Positions 33,717 through 47,336 of a stretch of 64,000 nt of DNA are shown piece by piece. A model generated the notes under the pieces. It had not been told where the DNA came from. It did not search any database and saw nothing but the letters and a program-made list of their open reading frames with translations. Source of the stretch: Rozella allomycis CSF55. Its lineage: Eukaryota > Rozellomycota. A program made the position numbers and the translations under genes. The stretch is taken from NCBI GenBank assembly GCA_000442015.1, contig KE560678.1:1-64000 (forward strand), read 5' to 3'. Position 1 is the stretch's first letter. The number at the start of each line of letters is the position of its first letter.

Positions 33717-36700
33717 TTAATAATAAAGTGGAAGCTTTTCAGAAATTTTGTTCCATGTAACTTTTCTTAGGTACCTCCTCTCTTTAGCGTCTAGGTATAA
33801 GCTTCCTGAATTAGAGCCCAGAGAATATACAGCTGAATCTGCTTCTGAATTTGTGTCTTCAATTGTAACATATTCACTTGAAGCTGTAATATAGCTTTTT
33901 GACTTGTTCAACCCTGGTAAATTGCTTTTCTTTTGACCAGATTTTACTTTTTTGATCCTTTTGGGATTAATTCGTGTTTCAGCTTTGAATGGTGAAATAG
34001 CATTTAGGCGACGATAGCTAGCAACCCATGAGTTTAAATTTCCATCTCCCTCTACATCCTTTTCCCTGTGCTTTTCAGCCTTTGTGTGACAAATAGTTTT
34101 ATTACTTGAGAGGGCCTAATTGTTACTGATTTTGTATCTTTCATAACTTTTTGATCTTTCAATTGATGCTGGTCGTTATTGATTCTTATTAATCCCAACT
34201 TTTCAAGACATTTTAACAATGAATCTTTGGTTTCAATGCCGAAATGTGCTAAAGCTGCTTTCGCATTTGTTCTAGCAATAGAAGGTTTGAATTTTATTAC
34301 TTTACAGTATCGATTTTATCGCCTAACCTACCAATTAGACCGATTAGTACTTCATCGTGTGGAATATTGTACTTCATCATGTTGAGGCAAGTCTGAGCTC
34401 TCATTTGCCAAGCATCGTCATTAAATGAATCTATTTGAGGCAATACTAATGATTCTAAAGGATTAGGAAATTCTTCTTTGAATGTCTCATACAGGTACAC
34501 AAGCGATTTTGAAGCCTCTACTTTTTCAGACCAGGTTCCATGAGCAATCAATTTCAATAAAATCTCTACAATATTAACTAAAGTGGATTCTTTCCCCTAA
34601 TTTATAATCTGTGAGAAATTTACGTTTAATCCAGGAAACCAAGTCATATTAACGACGTTTTTGAATTCTGGGGGCATTTCTTCTTCTTTGACGTTATGTG
34701 GGAAGGGGCGTCTTAAAAGATCCCAAGAGATGGCGTTGCCTACAGCCTTTTCAACATTTTCAACTTCTGGGACAATGTACTTGTTGTGTTCAGTTTCTAT
34801 TTGTTTTTTGGTTTCTTTCGAGTAATTAGAGGGAGATTTATTCTTTTTCTTCGAATTTACTTTTTTTTCCTTTTTAACAATTACATCATTTGTTGGTTGG
34901 TCAATAATTACCGGGTTTCCTTGAATTAAATCGCCTACAGATTTCATTTCAAAAGTTTCATTAGAATTTTCGCTGAAGGGAATTTCATTCAATTTTGTTG
35001 ATTCTACAGGAAGTAAAGAAGGCAAATCTGTCAGATTTATGGATTCAATGTTTGAAGTGATCTTTTTATTGACTTCTGTGTGATCGAGTTTTCTATCAAT
35101 TATTTCTTTCTGCTCTTTAGGTTTATCCAAAGTCTCATTTGAGTTTTGTTCTTCGTCATCATCAAAGATGGCCATTCGGGCGGCATTCCAGTCAAAATTG
35201 TCTGTTTTCTGCATCTTCAATTTTCTGTGTTCAGCAGCCTTCCCTATGTCTATTAAACTCTTCAAACTTACCTTTAAATATTTCCATTGTGTTTTTAAGC
35301 AATTGAACATTATTTTGCTGTATGGATTCTACATTCTTTTCAAAATTCGCCGATTTAATAATGACAGAATTTGGGAGGATGATTCCATCAGGCAGAACAA
35401 GTTTTCTCTTTATTGATTTTTTCTTTTGTTGTTTCTTGGCGTATTTTATCAATGACTTTTTATCATCAACTTTTGTTTCTTCATTAGTATTTTGCAAATT
35501 CAGTATTTGTTTAGAAGTTAATCTCAATGTATTTTCAAGGTTTTCAATTAACGGATCCAGATGAGAAAGATCATAATTGACTTCAATTGGTTTTGGCATC
35601 AATGGAAGTTCTTCTGCCTTTTCATGCACTTTTATTTCTTCTTGTTTAAAATTTTCCAGGAAATTTGCAATTGAGCTTTTAAAATTATTTAATTGGATTG
35701 GATTAGGCAGTGAGACATTTTTCCGTTTATTTGAATCTATCATCAACTCATTCCCTAATCTCTCAATTTCAATATCTGGCTTTTCTGAAAAATAAGTATA
35801 TTGAGCCAATTCTGACGGCTCAAGTAGTTTCTTTATGTCTATTTCTTTTTCATTTTCTATTAATCTGGTCAACCAAGAGTCTTCAGTAGAGTTTGAATCG
35901 TTTTGCATTTGAACACTAATTGATTTCCTTCCAGCTACTTTGGGTTTAGCCTTAATCTTCTATTACTAAATATTAAAATCTGCTTTTACCATTCTCATTA
36001 ATGCAACCCTAAATGGATCCATCATTGATTCTCCATCAACATCGCTTTCTTCAATAAGTCTAATCAACCTTTGAACAACATCTTCCTGTATACTTTCATT
36101 TTTAACATTGCCTATATTATCTTCTTCCCAATAATTGAAATCTGGATTAAATGCCTTTGGCTTATCAACAGGAATTGGTAAATCGCCAAACAACTTTGCT
36201 AGCTTTAAAATTGCCTTTAAATATTGATTTGGCAAATATTTAAAGCATCTCACAAGCGCTACACTGTTCTCCAATCCTACCAACAAATCAGCCTTTTCAT
36301 TCGCAAAGCACACGCTGTACACAGGCTCCGAAAACTGAATTTCTCTGATTAAAGTATTATCATTGTCCCAAAGTTTCACCAATCCATCAATGGAACTGGT
36401 AACATACAGTTGCAATATTGAATGACTTGAAATCCGAGTCACCTCCTTGTTGTGATCTTCATCTGCATTATGTGCCTTGATAATGTCTTTAATTTTTTAT
36501 TCTTTTAAGATAATACCTTTATTAAAGTCATATTGATACAATTTGAAAGAAGAATCTGAGAACATTAAACCATAGTTGGCATAATGGAGTTGAGTCACAA
36601 AACTATTTACATTAAATGAATGCGTCAGACTAAAATGATAAACAATCCCAAAACTATTAAATTCATAACTGATTTTCCATATTTTGATATTTTTATCTAA

Positions 36701-38654
36701 TGAATCAAATGCATGCCATGTACCGTTTCCCGCAGTAAATATTCTCATGGTTTCTGCATGACATTCAATTTTTGTTAATTCAGCCGAATGAGCCTTTTAT
36801 ATCACTTAATATTCTAACTTACCTGTTGAACAATATTCCATTTCTTGTTCTTTTTATCCAAAATCAAAATTTGCCCCTCATTGCTGCCTCCAATTACCCA
36901 AAAACCATATTGCTTTATTTCTTCTTCATCTCTATTTTCTAATTCTTTTAAAAAATCACAATTCTTTTTTCCATCTAACCCACAAATCGATGTAGTTCCT
37001 TTGTGTTTTCAACATATTTTATACCTTCTAAATTCGTTATTCCCAAGATTCTGCATGGGCTTACATTGGTGTCATATACTATCATATCTCTATTGGTCAT
37101 AAATGCAAATATTAATTCTATGTAATTTCGTCAATTATTTTACCATTGTCATAGTCGTACAAGGCATCCATTATACTTGAGTTGCGCAATAAAGGCATAG
37201 CGATTACAATTGTTTGTCCATAATATTGGTTGAGTAACCTTACACTACCATCTTCAGTAACTACAACATATCTCGTTGGCTTTTTGAGACTTTTCGCTTC
37301 TTTAAGTGAAATCACTCTCGATCTATTCTTGATACTTTTATTCTTAATACTGAGTCAGTGAAAACGTATTTTGGAACTTGTTCAAATACCACATTGTCAC
37401 AGATTGCCTCGAATAAGTGTAAAAATAGTCTCTGAGGAACAATTTTAAATCTAAAACTTCAAACTGGGTGTCAATTCATATCTTAAACCTATAATATTCT
37501 TACTTGTATATGCATGTGTACTGATCCAAATTATACATCCTTATTGTTCTATCAGAAGAAGCAGACAACAAACATGGACCGTAACGCTTTTCCAGTGGAG
37601 TTATCGCATTGACCGAGCCTCTGTGATCTTGAAATTGATGGACTAAGGTCTTGTTCATGTTCCAGATCTTAATCTTGCCATCTTTCCCTCCGGTTATTAT
37701 ATAATCGAATGGATGGTAAACTGTGCAACAAGATATTGTTGTGTCATGGATTTGCTCAAACATGCCAATTCTATCGAAATTTATGTATGAAAATATCTAA
37801 GTTGTGCTAATCGTTAAATAACTTACCGCCAAAGATTGATCGTAAAGCACAAGAATCCTCTGATTCAGAATATCAAAATGAGTATTTGTTATCCATGCTT
37901 CCTTTTCGATTTCAATTACACGCTTTATCCTTAAATGGAATGTCAATCTTTGTATTTCATAATTTTTTCATACTTTTCATCACTGCAGAATTTGAATAAA
38001 GTTAAACTGCCAATTGAGCCTGTTAATAATTCATCTGTGGCGTCGATGAATTCCATACTTTCATTTTATACAAAGTGGATTACCAAACAACAGGTGAGCT
38101 CAATGGGATGTCTTTGAGAACATTTAAATTGACATCCATGATCTATAATAACAGCATTAAATTAATATAACTTTTAGGTGTACATCATTAGTATATGCTA
38201 CGTATACTCTAAACTTTTCAATGAAATGAATCAGGTTAATTCCAAAATCTTCTGCGATGTGTTTAATTCTATCATTATCTTGCCACATATTAATATAATG
38301 GCTGTCCACTGTTACGAAAATATCATTTATCGAATTATATACAGCTTGCTTCAAAGTCGGTCTGTGTAACACAATATTTCGAACACTCTGAAATCCATGA
38401 GGTATTGTCGTAAAAGAACTCATTGGAATCGTTGCAAATGATGAGTTTGAATTTTGGTGCTCGAATAACAGACTTTCTATCTTACTGACTGTTTCTGACC
38501 AAGAAGGAACGGCTCGGAAAGTCGACGACCTAAGTTGGGCAAAGGACTCTTTGGAAAAATTTCTCCGGAAGTTGCCATCAGTCTCATAGTCTTCACTAAT
38601 TTTTGTTTTTGGAATAATTGGAGCTGTTGGAATTGATTTCGAAAAATCTTTCAT
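33717..38654 (-). CDS. Giant WD40 protein with helical C-terminal region (WDR87/WDR97-like)
   Basis: One gene of about 1,500 aa, joined through many 26-30-nt introns that each restore frame (for example 26-nt introns near 38060 and 37970, a 30-nt intron near 36490 and another near 35970). The N-terminal half carries WD40 blades (TTISCCTVYHPFDYIITGGK / DGKIKIWNMNKTLVHQFQDH; LLSASSDRTIRMYNLDQYT; YVTSSIDGLVKLWDNDN). The middle is charged and disordered with Lys-rich stretches. The C-terminal part has HEAT-like helices (EILLKLIAHGTWSEKVEASK). The WD40-plus-HEAT layout resembles the ciliary WDR87/WDR97 group, but that is only a resemblance. Start ATG 38654 chosen as first in frame. Confidence 0.7.
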
Positions 38655-38701
38655 CAAAAGGTAAAATGCGGTGTCAAGGAAACGATGGCGATGAAAAATT
38701 T

Positions 38702-40088
38702 TCAATAGTTTATTGCATATTTTATGGCTTCATAAACTCTGAACTTATCGGGCAAATAGACGTTCTCAAATATTAGAGGAAATGGTGTATCCCAACCGCA
38801 AACTCTTTGTACTGGCGCTTCCAATCTTAAAAAACATTGTTCTTGGATTCTAGCAGCTATTTCTGCCCCAAATCCATTGGTAACTGGGGCTTCATGTGAG
38901 ACAACAAGTCTACCAGTCTTATTGACAGACTAGCCATTAAGATTATGAAACCTTACTTTGACAACTGTTTCTTCATCCCAAGGCAAAATGGAACGTAAAT
39001 CAATAAGTTCACATGAAACACCTAACTTCTCCTCTGCTATTTTCACCGCCTTTTCAAGAACATAAATTTGTGAACCATATCCAACAATAGTGATATCTTT
39101 TCCTTTTGTCAGAAAGATTGAATATTTTTACCTTCCTTCAAAACTTCAGCCTTGCCGATAGGGATCGTGAAGTCATCTTTTGGGACAAATTCAACTGTAA
39201 TAATTAATGCTTTACACTTATTACCCGCCGATCTATATAGCATTTTTGGTTCAAATACTAAAACTGGATTTGGATCACGTATGGCTGACAGTAATAATCC
39301 TTTAGCTTGTATTGGAGAACGCGGCATTACAATTTTCAGTCCCGGTGTGTGTGAAAAGTAAGCTTCGGGGCTTTGAGAATGATAGTGACCACCATGGCCC
39401 ACCCTTGCATTATATGTATATTTTCGTGTTTACGCTGAGCATGGAGCCCTTATTGTTAACCCTCCAACATTAAACATATTTCCTGATCGATAACGATATT
39501 TCGCAGCCTCATTTACGATCATTATTTGTAGTAAATGTTCATTACTTGATCAAATGCAGGGAATATGTAGTCCGCGAATTGAACTTCCGCTATGGCAGTC
39601 GATCCTACAGCAGCCATTCCTATTCCAAAACCCACAAGACCTTGCTCAGTGAGTGGCGAATTAAACACACGGTTCGAACCTATTTTAATTTTTAGCACTT
39701 TTTACCAAATTTATCCTTCAAATTGACAGAGCAACGAAAGACACCGCCAAATGCTACATCTTCTCCAAACACCACTTTTATACTTAACTTCTCGAATTTA
39801 CCTGCTTTTGAGTCTTTCTCAAGTGCTATTATCATTGCTTCATTGATTGCTTGGCACATATTGATTTTAGAAGAATTTCCAATAGTTATAGGCGAATATT
39901 TTTACTGCTTAGATTCTGGGATTTTAAATCAAAGTGTTCCGAAAGATCTACCTCTGATTGACAAAGAAAATTGGTTTGCAAATTATGAAGTTGCGTAGAT
40001 GCATGAAACTTTATATTCAAGAAGTTATTTGAATTACACGTCTCACATTAATGATTGATACCCTTAATCGGTTTAATGCTTTAATCAT
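38702..40088 (-). CDS. BCKDHB: Branched-chain 2-oxoacid dehydrogenase E1 beta subunit, mitochondrial
   Basis: With E1-alpha it decarboxylates the 2-oxoacids of Leu, Ile and Val in mitochondria. Signature segments in order: [37 protein letters not shown] block, [57 protein letters not shown], and the C-terminus [19 protein letters not shown]. The [12 protein letters not shown] block favours BCKDHB over pyruvate dehydrogenase E1-beta. The N-terminus [14 protein letters not shown] is a plausible mitochondrial presequence, but it requires introns of 38 and 56 nt, so the first 80 residues are less certain. Confidence 0.88.
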
Positions 40089-40176
40089 AGTACAGATTTG
40101 AGGATCGGTTTTTGTAAAATTCTCATTTGCAATTAAATAATCAGAAAATGACAAAGCGCGGTCCGGACATATTTAT

Positions 40177-40815
40177 TCAAGAAAATTTGACTCCAGTTTC
40201 ATCATCATTTAAGCCGACTATTAACTGACATTTACCTTGTCTTTCCAATATTTTTAAGGCCCTTTTCATTGATTTTGTTGGGACACCGTGAAATTCTAAT
40301 CTAATTATGTTGATGTGTGATAACCTTCAACTTCAGTAAGATTTCCATGGCACAGCTCGTAAACCGTAAACACAGAATTTCTTAAGCCATTGGAATCGAC
40401 CTTCATACGTTAATTTTGTTTCTTTTACCCAATTAAAGATCATCAAGGATAATTCAGAAAGGCTTCTTCTATATAGAATGCATGAATTTTTTTCATCAGT
40501 TTCCCACTCTCCTCTCTCTAACTTAACCTGTTCATTTAATATTTCTCGAAGAAAATCAATTGAGAGTCGTCCTATTTGTCGCACAGAAATTAATATATAC
40601 TCTTTATGTTTCTATTATTGAATAAAGGCGAAGATAATTCTTCTTGAATATTAATAACGAAAGTCGATTTAGCTCGACAATGGGTCAGGATAATTTCATA
40701 CCATTGCGAAATCTGTGCCTTCAAAGTTTCTTGATGAACCTGGGGCCTTCTTCGCTCTTAAAGGAATCACTTACGTATAAAAAGGGGGAAATGAATGAAT
40801 AGCTGGAAATTCCAT
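40177..40815 (-). CDS. VPS25: ESCRT-II subunit VPS25
   Basis: Two copies of Vps25 sit in ESCRT-II and recruit ESCRT-III for multivesicular-body sorting. Five exons with introns of 25, 29, 28 and 29 nt splice to 175 aa, the same size as human VPS25. The N-terminal PPXY-type motif HSFPPFYT is followed by QVHQETLKAQISQWYEIILT, ELSSPLFNN, the first winged helix (RRLSIDFLREIL), then SVFTVYELCHGNLTEVEEFH and MKRALKILERQGKCQLIVG, ending DDETGVKFS. The conserved blocks appear only after splicing, since the largest uninterrupted frame covers just the middle. Divergent from MED18 with 54 nt between starts. Confidence 0.92.
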
Positions 40816-40869
40816 TTTTTGGGAGGCTGAATTTGAGACCTGAGTAAACTCCTCAAGGATTAAAAATTA

Positions 40870-41628
40870 ATGGATACTTTGATTTGTTCCCTATTTGGGC
40901 TTGCTACGGAAGAAACTATTGACGATTTAAAGAATTGTCTATACTATTTATGTGGTGACCAAACAGTTGTTTACGAAGAAGTTCATGTATTTGAGCCTTC
41001 TAAAGAATATAATGAGACATTTTGTAAGTGGCCTCACTTTCATATTCTTAGTCACCAAAAACGAATCTGGGCGCTTAGATAGGATTCAGTATAGAATAGT
41101 CAAAAATCTCAAAGATTACTCAACTTATTTATTTCACTATGCGAATCCAGAAATATCGTCGTCTAGAAAGGTTCTCGTTCGTCCCGTTATCAAAAGTAAA
41201 GTGGAAAACTTTACCAATGATTTCTTTTTGCATCTAGGGTTCAAGTATATTTTTACGTCCCGTAAATACTAGAAAAGCATTTAATTATCTAAAAACGGGT
41301 ATCAAATTTGAATGGAATAATGTGGCAACAGTTGAAATATTTCAAATTCTTAAAGTAAGGCTGATAAGCATCCGCAAAAAGGATACAATTCATAATGAAA
41401 ATAATCAAATGGTTGATAATGAAATACCTAATGAATATATTGTTGAAATTCACTCGAATTTAGTTACACAAGACACAATACCTTCTGTCGAAGTAGCATT
41501 GCATAGTTTATCGTCAAATTTATCCAAGTAATCAACATCTTAATGATAAAAGTTTCAGAAAGATAAAATTTCATAGGATCGACCCAAGATTAATGACCAT
41601 CAAGCCAATCAACAAAAGTGCGATTTAA
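40870..41628 (+). CDS. MED18: Mediator head module subunit MED18-like
   Basis: Part of the Mediator head that contacts RNA polymerase II. Four exons with introns of 28, 28 and 31 nt give 223 aa. The conserved strands fit MED18/Srb5: FFTKNESGRLDRIQYRI, ENFTNDFFLHLGFKKAF, FEWNNVATVEIFQILKV, EYIVEIHSNL and the C-terminal signature FHRIDPRLM. Overall similarity is modest, as usual for Mediator subunits, so the call rests on the order of blocks and length. The stop codon overlaps AATAAA. Confidence 0.72.
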
Positions 41629-41744
41629 TAAATTTCTTGAAAATGTAAGGTTAAAATTAGTTTTGAGTTAATTTCACATGATTAAGCTGCTCTGAAACAA
41701 GTTTTGATTATCTATACTTGGTGGCCTTGGATACTTTTTTTAAA

Positions 41745-43838
41745 ATGTTACAAACTAAGGAAAAGCAAACAAAGCTAACTGATTCTAGAAGAATTTCATT
41801 GGCAAGGACGACATCAGTTTTGCATCGTCACGAAAATGCGACTCTTGCGGCTTCATTACCGATGATTCCACTAGAATTAAATATTAAACTTGACAAGTTC
41901 GACGAGAAGCACGGGCAATTTGTTGATAAGCTAATAGATCTTTCGCGAGGAATGTACGTTCTTGATATTGAGGCCATTGATCTTGGATCGTTGAGATCAA
42001 TGATTGTAGATGTAGCATTAAAAGAGAAATATATCCATATGAAGAAACACCTTCTTGGTAAATAGTCTATTCTCCGTTTTTAGACTCTTTGCAGTTTTCA
42101 ACAATGTTGCTAAAGCAAATTGCAGACGAACGTGCTGAGAATAAATCTAAATCATGTAAATGGTATCCTTTTTTATGTTTTAGTGTGCATGCTAGATCTA
42201 CAAGATGAAATCGCAAAGTTGAAAAGAGAAATTTTGTGCGGAGATGTTTTGCAAAGTAGAATGTAAAGTGATGAAATTTATTAGGTTTAGAGATAACCTG
42301 GAAATGATGCTACAAGATGAAGTGAGAAAAAAATGCTCTTTAGAAAATGAACTGACAAAGATTAAAGACTCCTTTGACAGGCTTCAACTACGTTACAGAG
42401 AAAGTAGAAAGAAAGCGCAATCTAAGGAGCAAAAACCTGTCAGCCAAGCACCTCCAACTCAAGAAATAAAGACAATTGACTACGAAGCGTTGTTACGCGA
42501 AAAAGATGAATTGATAGACAAAATGGCCGAAAATATCAAGAATATGGAGTGTGAAATAGATGAATGGAAAGTAATTGGAATAAAGGCACAACGAAAATCC
42601 GAGGAAATTGAAAAGAAGAGAGCGTATAATAATACTTTATAATTTACATTTTAGTCAATTACTACAGGAAGTTTCTAATTTGCAAGCAACAGAGCGCATG
42701 ATTACTGATAAGAATGAAAATCTTACAAGAAAGCTAAAGTATATTACAGAATTTCAGTAAACAGGGATACTACAGAGAAGCTCCAACAATTTACCGAGCT
42801 TTACAATGCAAATAAGCAAACAGATCAACAGAGGAAATCTGATATTGATGAGCTGAATGGGAAAATTGAAGGATTACAAAAGCAGTTGGAAACATTGACA
42901 GTATTAATGATTTTCCAGTTTTGATTTTTAGAGGCAAAGAAAACAACTCCAAACAGAATTTTCGGCAACAGTAAAACAAAAACAAGAATTATTTGGAAAA
43001 TGCAGGTCACTGGAAGTAGTCATCAATTCTAAAAATGAAGAAATTGAAAACATCCGTGGAAAATTATCAGATACTATAAAAGACTACGAAACCAAGCTAG
43101 AGAGATGCGAGGAGAGGATTTATAGTCTCACGGAAAAGTTAAATGATGGTAACTGCGTTACAGTAATTGTATATTTAGCGGAAACGAGAAAGATGAAAGA
43201 ACCAGTTTTTGATCCATCGGCCTTGACTGAAATGGAGAACAAATTCAAATGTACATTATTTTTTTTAGAATGTTTTAGCGAAAGAGGCAGAGTATGAGTC
43301 AGAAATAGTCAGATATTCTAAATTGTTAAAGGAAAAAGACCACATAATACTCGGTAACTTGTTATTTATATCTATTAAAGACCTAAATACCAAAAACGAC
43401 GATCTTCGTCAACAGCAATTCGCTCCGAGAATGGAGAAGCTGAAAAATATTGAAAAGGACATTAAAGGAAAAATTGAAGATTATGCAATTGCAGAAGAAT
43501 TATTGGAAGTAATTACAACATGCTTAATCAATTCAGCTACAATTACTATGCCCTCGATGCGTTCAACCACTAAAAACGCCATTTACTTTTGCCCCATGTG
43601 GTCACTCGTATTGTCATGAATGTTTAAATTGGACGATAGAGGAAAATTATGGTAAAAATTTCTGCTCGGTAAATATTGCTGGTCTCTTTAAACATAGGAA
43701 TGCGATGAAAATCAAATCAAGCAAACAGAGGCCTATTGCAATGAAAAGCTTCAAGCTATCGTAGAACAATTTCTTTCTAGGAAACAATCGACAAAAGAAT
43801 TTTTGACGTGGATTGCTAACTTGCAAATGCCTGAATAA
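41745..43838 (+). CDS. Coiled-coil RING-finger protein, probable E3 ubiquitin ligase
   Basis: An N-terminal basic region and a long coiled coil (for example EVRKKCSLENELTKIKDSFD) are followed by a C-terminal RING: CPRCVQPL, FAPCGHSYCHECLNW and FCSECD supply the C3HC4 ligands. The RING exon is in frame only after splicing a 28-nt intron. Another intron at 42263-42284 is only 22 nt. The domain order resembles Bre1/RNF20-type ligases, but the RING sequence is not close enough to assert that. The 3' end (WIANLQMPE) is at 43838; the ATG at 41745 is the first in frame. Several middle exon joins were not individually checked. Confidence 0.7.
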
Positions 43839-43910
43839 TATGATGAAATAAATTTTAGAATCCCAATTTTGTCTTTCTTTTTTTTTAAAAAAAGAAACAA
43901 CAAAATTTAA

Positions 43911-44666
<756 letters not shown>

Positions 44667-44682
44667 AGATAATAAAGCCAAT

Positions 44683-45372
44683 TTATTGTCTTAGAACTCT
44701 CCTTCTATAATTTGTCATCCACCAAGATATTTGTTTCCTAGTTAATCCAGTAATAGCGGCTATTCGATCTTTCTCTGCATCATTGGCATAAGGATGCTTG
44801 ACATTTTCTTTCATCCACGCTTTTAAAAGTTGGGTTGCCTCTCTTGGAATTCGAAAGCCAGTTTGACGTTTTCCATAAAACTCTCTTTTCAAATCCTTTT
44901 TAGGTTCAATATTTAAATCCTCGCATGAATAATCAGTGCTTGATACACTATTAGAAGATGGAGGCTCTTTATGGCACTCATCCGAATCAGAACTGAACAG
45001 AGTTCTTGTCAAAAACTCATTTGCTTCGGATTTTGACTCATCATTCTCATCATCTATAGTAAGATATTCATCAAAAATGTATTGTTCTATTTGCTTTGCC
45101 TTTTCATCATTTTTATTCTTGTAACATCTTAGTTCTTTCTGCAAAGCATCCAGGTATTTAGAATATATTTGTCTCTCATTTGGACGCGCGAAATTGACCA
45201 CTGTTTCAGAAAAAAGGGTGATGAAAGCATTTGTAGAGTGGAAAGCTAAATCCTTACAGTCTACAACTAGACCGAAAGATATTTGATGTCTTATTTGTTC
45301 AAGGAAGTGTAACTGGTGTTTGAGAAACCTTGCTCGTTCCAAATGATAGGATGATGTTTCTGTCACTGTCAT
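44683..45372 (-). CDS. TALE-class homeodomain transcription factor
   Basis: Intronless 229-aa protein. The C-terminal 60 residues form a homeodomain with the three-residue loop extension of the TALE class (LKAWMKENVKHPYANDAEKD, then LTRKQISWWMTNYRRRV). Recognition helix residues W48, N51 and R53-R55 are kept, but positions 47, 49 and 50 are W, M and T instead of the usual N, F, I. The N-terminal two-thirds are helical then acidic/Ser-rich and may be a dimerisation and activation region. TALE factors in fungi include mating-type and developmental regulators; no partner HMG or other mating gene lies nearby. Confidence 0.9.
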   Translation of the reverse strand: MTVTETSSYHLERARFLKHQLHFLEQIRHQISFGLVVDCKDLAFHSTNAFITLFSETVVNFARPNERQIYSKYLDALQKELRCYKNKNDEKAKQIEQYIFDEYLTIDDENDESKSEANEFLTRTLFSSDSDECHKEPPSSNSVSSTDYSCEDLNIEPKKDLKREFYGKRQTGFRIPREATQLLKAWMKENVKHPYANDAEKDRIAAITGLTRKQISWWMTNYRRRVLRQ

Positions 45373-45481
45373 TCACTACCCATGCTTAGCATTTTTCTCG
45401 CTTTTATCGTTAGGGTGTCATTTGCGTGTCAATCAAATTTACCAGGGTCGCAACTTTAAGTTATGATGATTAATCTATTCT

Positions 45482-47184
45482 TTATTTATGATTAATTTTT
45501 TTAAAAATATCATCAAGTTTATCAATGTCGTCTTGATCAGAAAAACTTAGTTTTTTAATATCTTCCACCATTGATTGTAAAGAGGAAATATCGCTTATTT
45601 GGCTGGTGGGAGAGAAAAGAGATGAAGGAATAGAAAGACCAGTTAATACTGAAGATGGTATAGACGGAATAGACGATGAGTTTGATTCACCTTTGGAAGG
45701 CGTAATAAATGGGTTTGACGCTAAGCTGATTGAAGATATAGAAGAGAGAAACGAAGGGGTATTTTCATAATTTGGGTTGTTTGAATTATTTGAATTTGAG
45801 TTATTAGAATGATGATCCTCAGGGAGTTCATTCAAAGAAGGCTTGATTTGGTGCGAATCGTCAGAAATGGAATCTGAGATGTTCTGTTCATTAAAATTCT
45901 CTGTAGAGATCATGTTTTCTAAATATTTGGCTTTGGTTTGAAATTCATCATCATTCTTGTGTTGTTTAAATGGCGACTGTTGCTTAGAAGGCACCGGTGG
46001 TTTAAGGGGCTTGGGTTCTTGATCTATATCAATTTTCACTCTATTAGGAATTTTTAAATTGATAATCTTTTCATCTTCATTCAAGTTGGCATCATTTGTG
46101 GCTTTTGAAATTTGAAACTTCCAGGGTTTATTGGATCGTGCATGGGGATCATCTGGGTGTTTAGCTTTTAAGATCTTTTTACGTGTTTACCTGGATAAAC
46201 AAAAGTTTTTTCAAATTCTTCGGACAATTTGGCTTGCTTTTGCTCAGAATTTTGAGCACTTAATGTTTGACCGTCATTGTATTCTATTGCAGGATTCTTT
46301 TGCTTTCTAATAAGGTCTTTGTGCAACAAATTATCTAATCCATTTAATAATTCACCCGTTTCTTTTTCTATTCTACATTTTTCCAAAGCTGCTTCAAATC
46401 TCTTCTTTTCTTTCTTTTCGGATTCTATTTTCATATTCCATTTTTTATTTTTCAAAGCATCTTGTTTAACAGCTAAAACATTCGCATTTTCTATCGCACT
46501 TGGTTGTTTCACGACTGAGGATTGAGAAAAAGTGGCAGCACATCCTCGGTGATAAAAGGTAGAATCATATCTTATGGATTTAAAATCTTTGCTTCTATTA
46601 ATGAAAAGCATCTTATTCAAATTATTTTGTGGTGGAATTGAATCTTGTACAATCAATGAATCGATAGGAAGCGATGGCATGTGATTCTGCCTAACATTCT
46701 CACTGTATTCCTTTATTTTTTCCAATGTTTTCTTTTTCAATTCTTGTTTCAAAAAGATCTCTTCAGATTGTTGTTTTTGCTATTTGAATTATTTTGAATT
46801 TGCTACTAGTTCTAAGGATCTTTCAAATCTTTTCAGTTGAACATTTCTTTCTTGTAACAATTTATTCTTTAATTCTCTTATTTTCTCCTTTTGGCGTTCG
46901 TTCAATCTGGTTGCCCTTCTTTCAGCCTCACCTATTGCCTTTAAAGTCTCGGAATAAATAGAGGAAATATTTTGATATTTTTCTCTCATTTCCGCTTCCC
47001 ATCTTTCCTATATATTAAGGTGTATACATGATCCTACTTTTGCTAGTAAATATGCTCTCTCCCATAATTCTCTCGATTTATGCTGAAATCTATCATTTTT
47101 GTCCCTAGATATTTGCTTTTCTATTGCTCTTATCTAGGTACGTTAAAGATAACATATTACGTGTTTCAATCTCGAGGAATCCAT
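45482..47184 (-). CDS. CEP295-like centriolar/basal-body coiled-coil protein
   Basis: Five exons with introns of 27, 30, 27 and 26 nt give 530 aa. The start (MDSSRLKHIRAIEKQISRDK) and NISSIYSETLKAIGEAERRA, with EEIFLKQELKKKTLEKIKEY next, follow the layout of the conserved N-terminus of CEP295: basic helix, YLASLRSMGE-like motif, then a Lys-rich coiled coil. The FYHRG segment and EEFEKTFVYP also have counterparts there. The C-terminal 200 residues are Ser/Asn-rich and disordered. The basal-body role is inferred from this similarity and from other flagellar genes in the window. Confidence 0.5.
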
Positions 47185-47336
47185 ACAGAATAATAAATTT
47201 CCAAGATATACAAAAACTAAAAATGATATTATGATTATATGATTCTAAATTTATTGTTAAATACTAACCAAGAATCATTAAATAGACTATTACAATTGAG
47301 TTTACAAAAATTAGCGGAACTGTAAATATACAAAAA

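Noticed and set aside
35168-35795. Several plus-strand frames across the WD40 gene
   Set aside because: Antisense of its Lys/Glu-rich middle region; no conserved motifs.
42166-42187. GTATCCTTTTTT in the RING gene, matching a U12 donor
   Set aside because: It lies inside an ordinary 28-nt GT-AG intron that keeps frame, and there is no room for a U12 branch site and acceptor.
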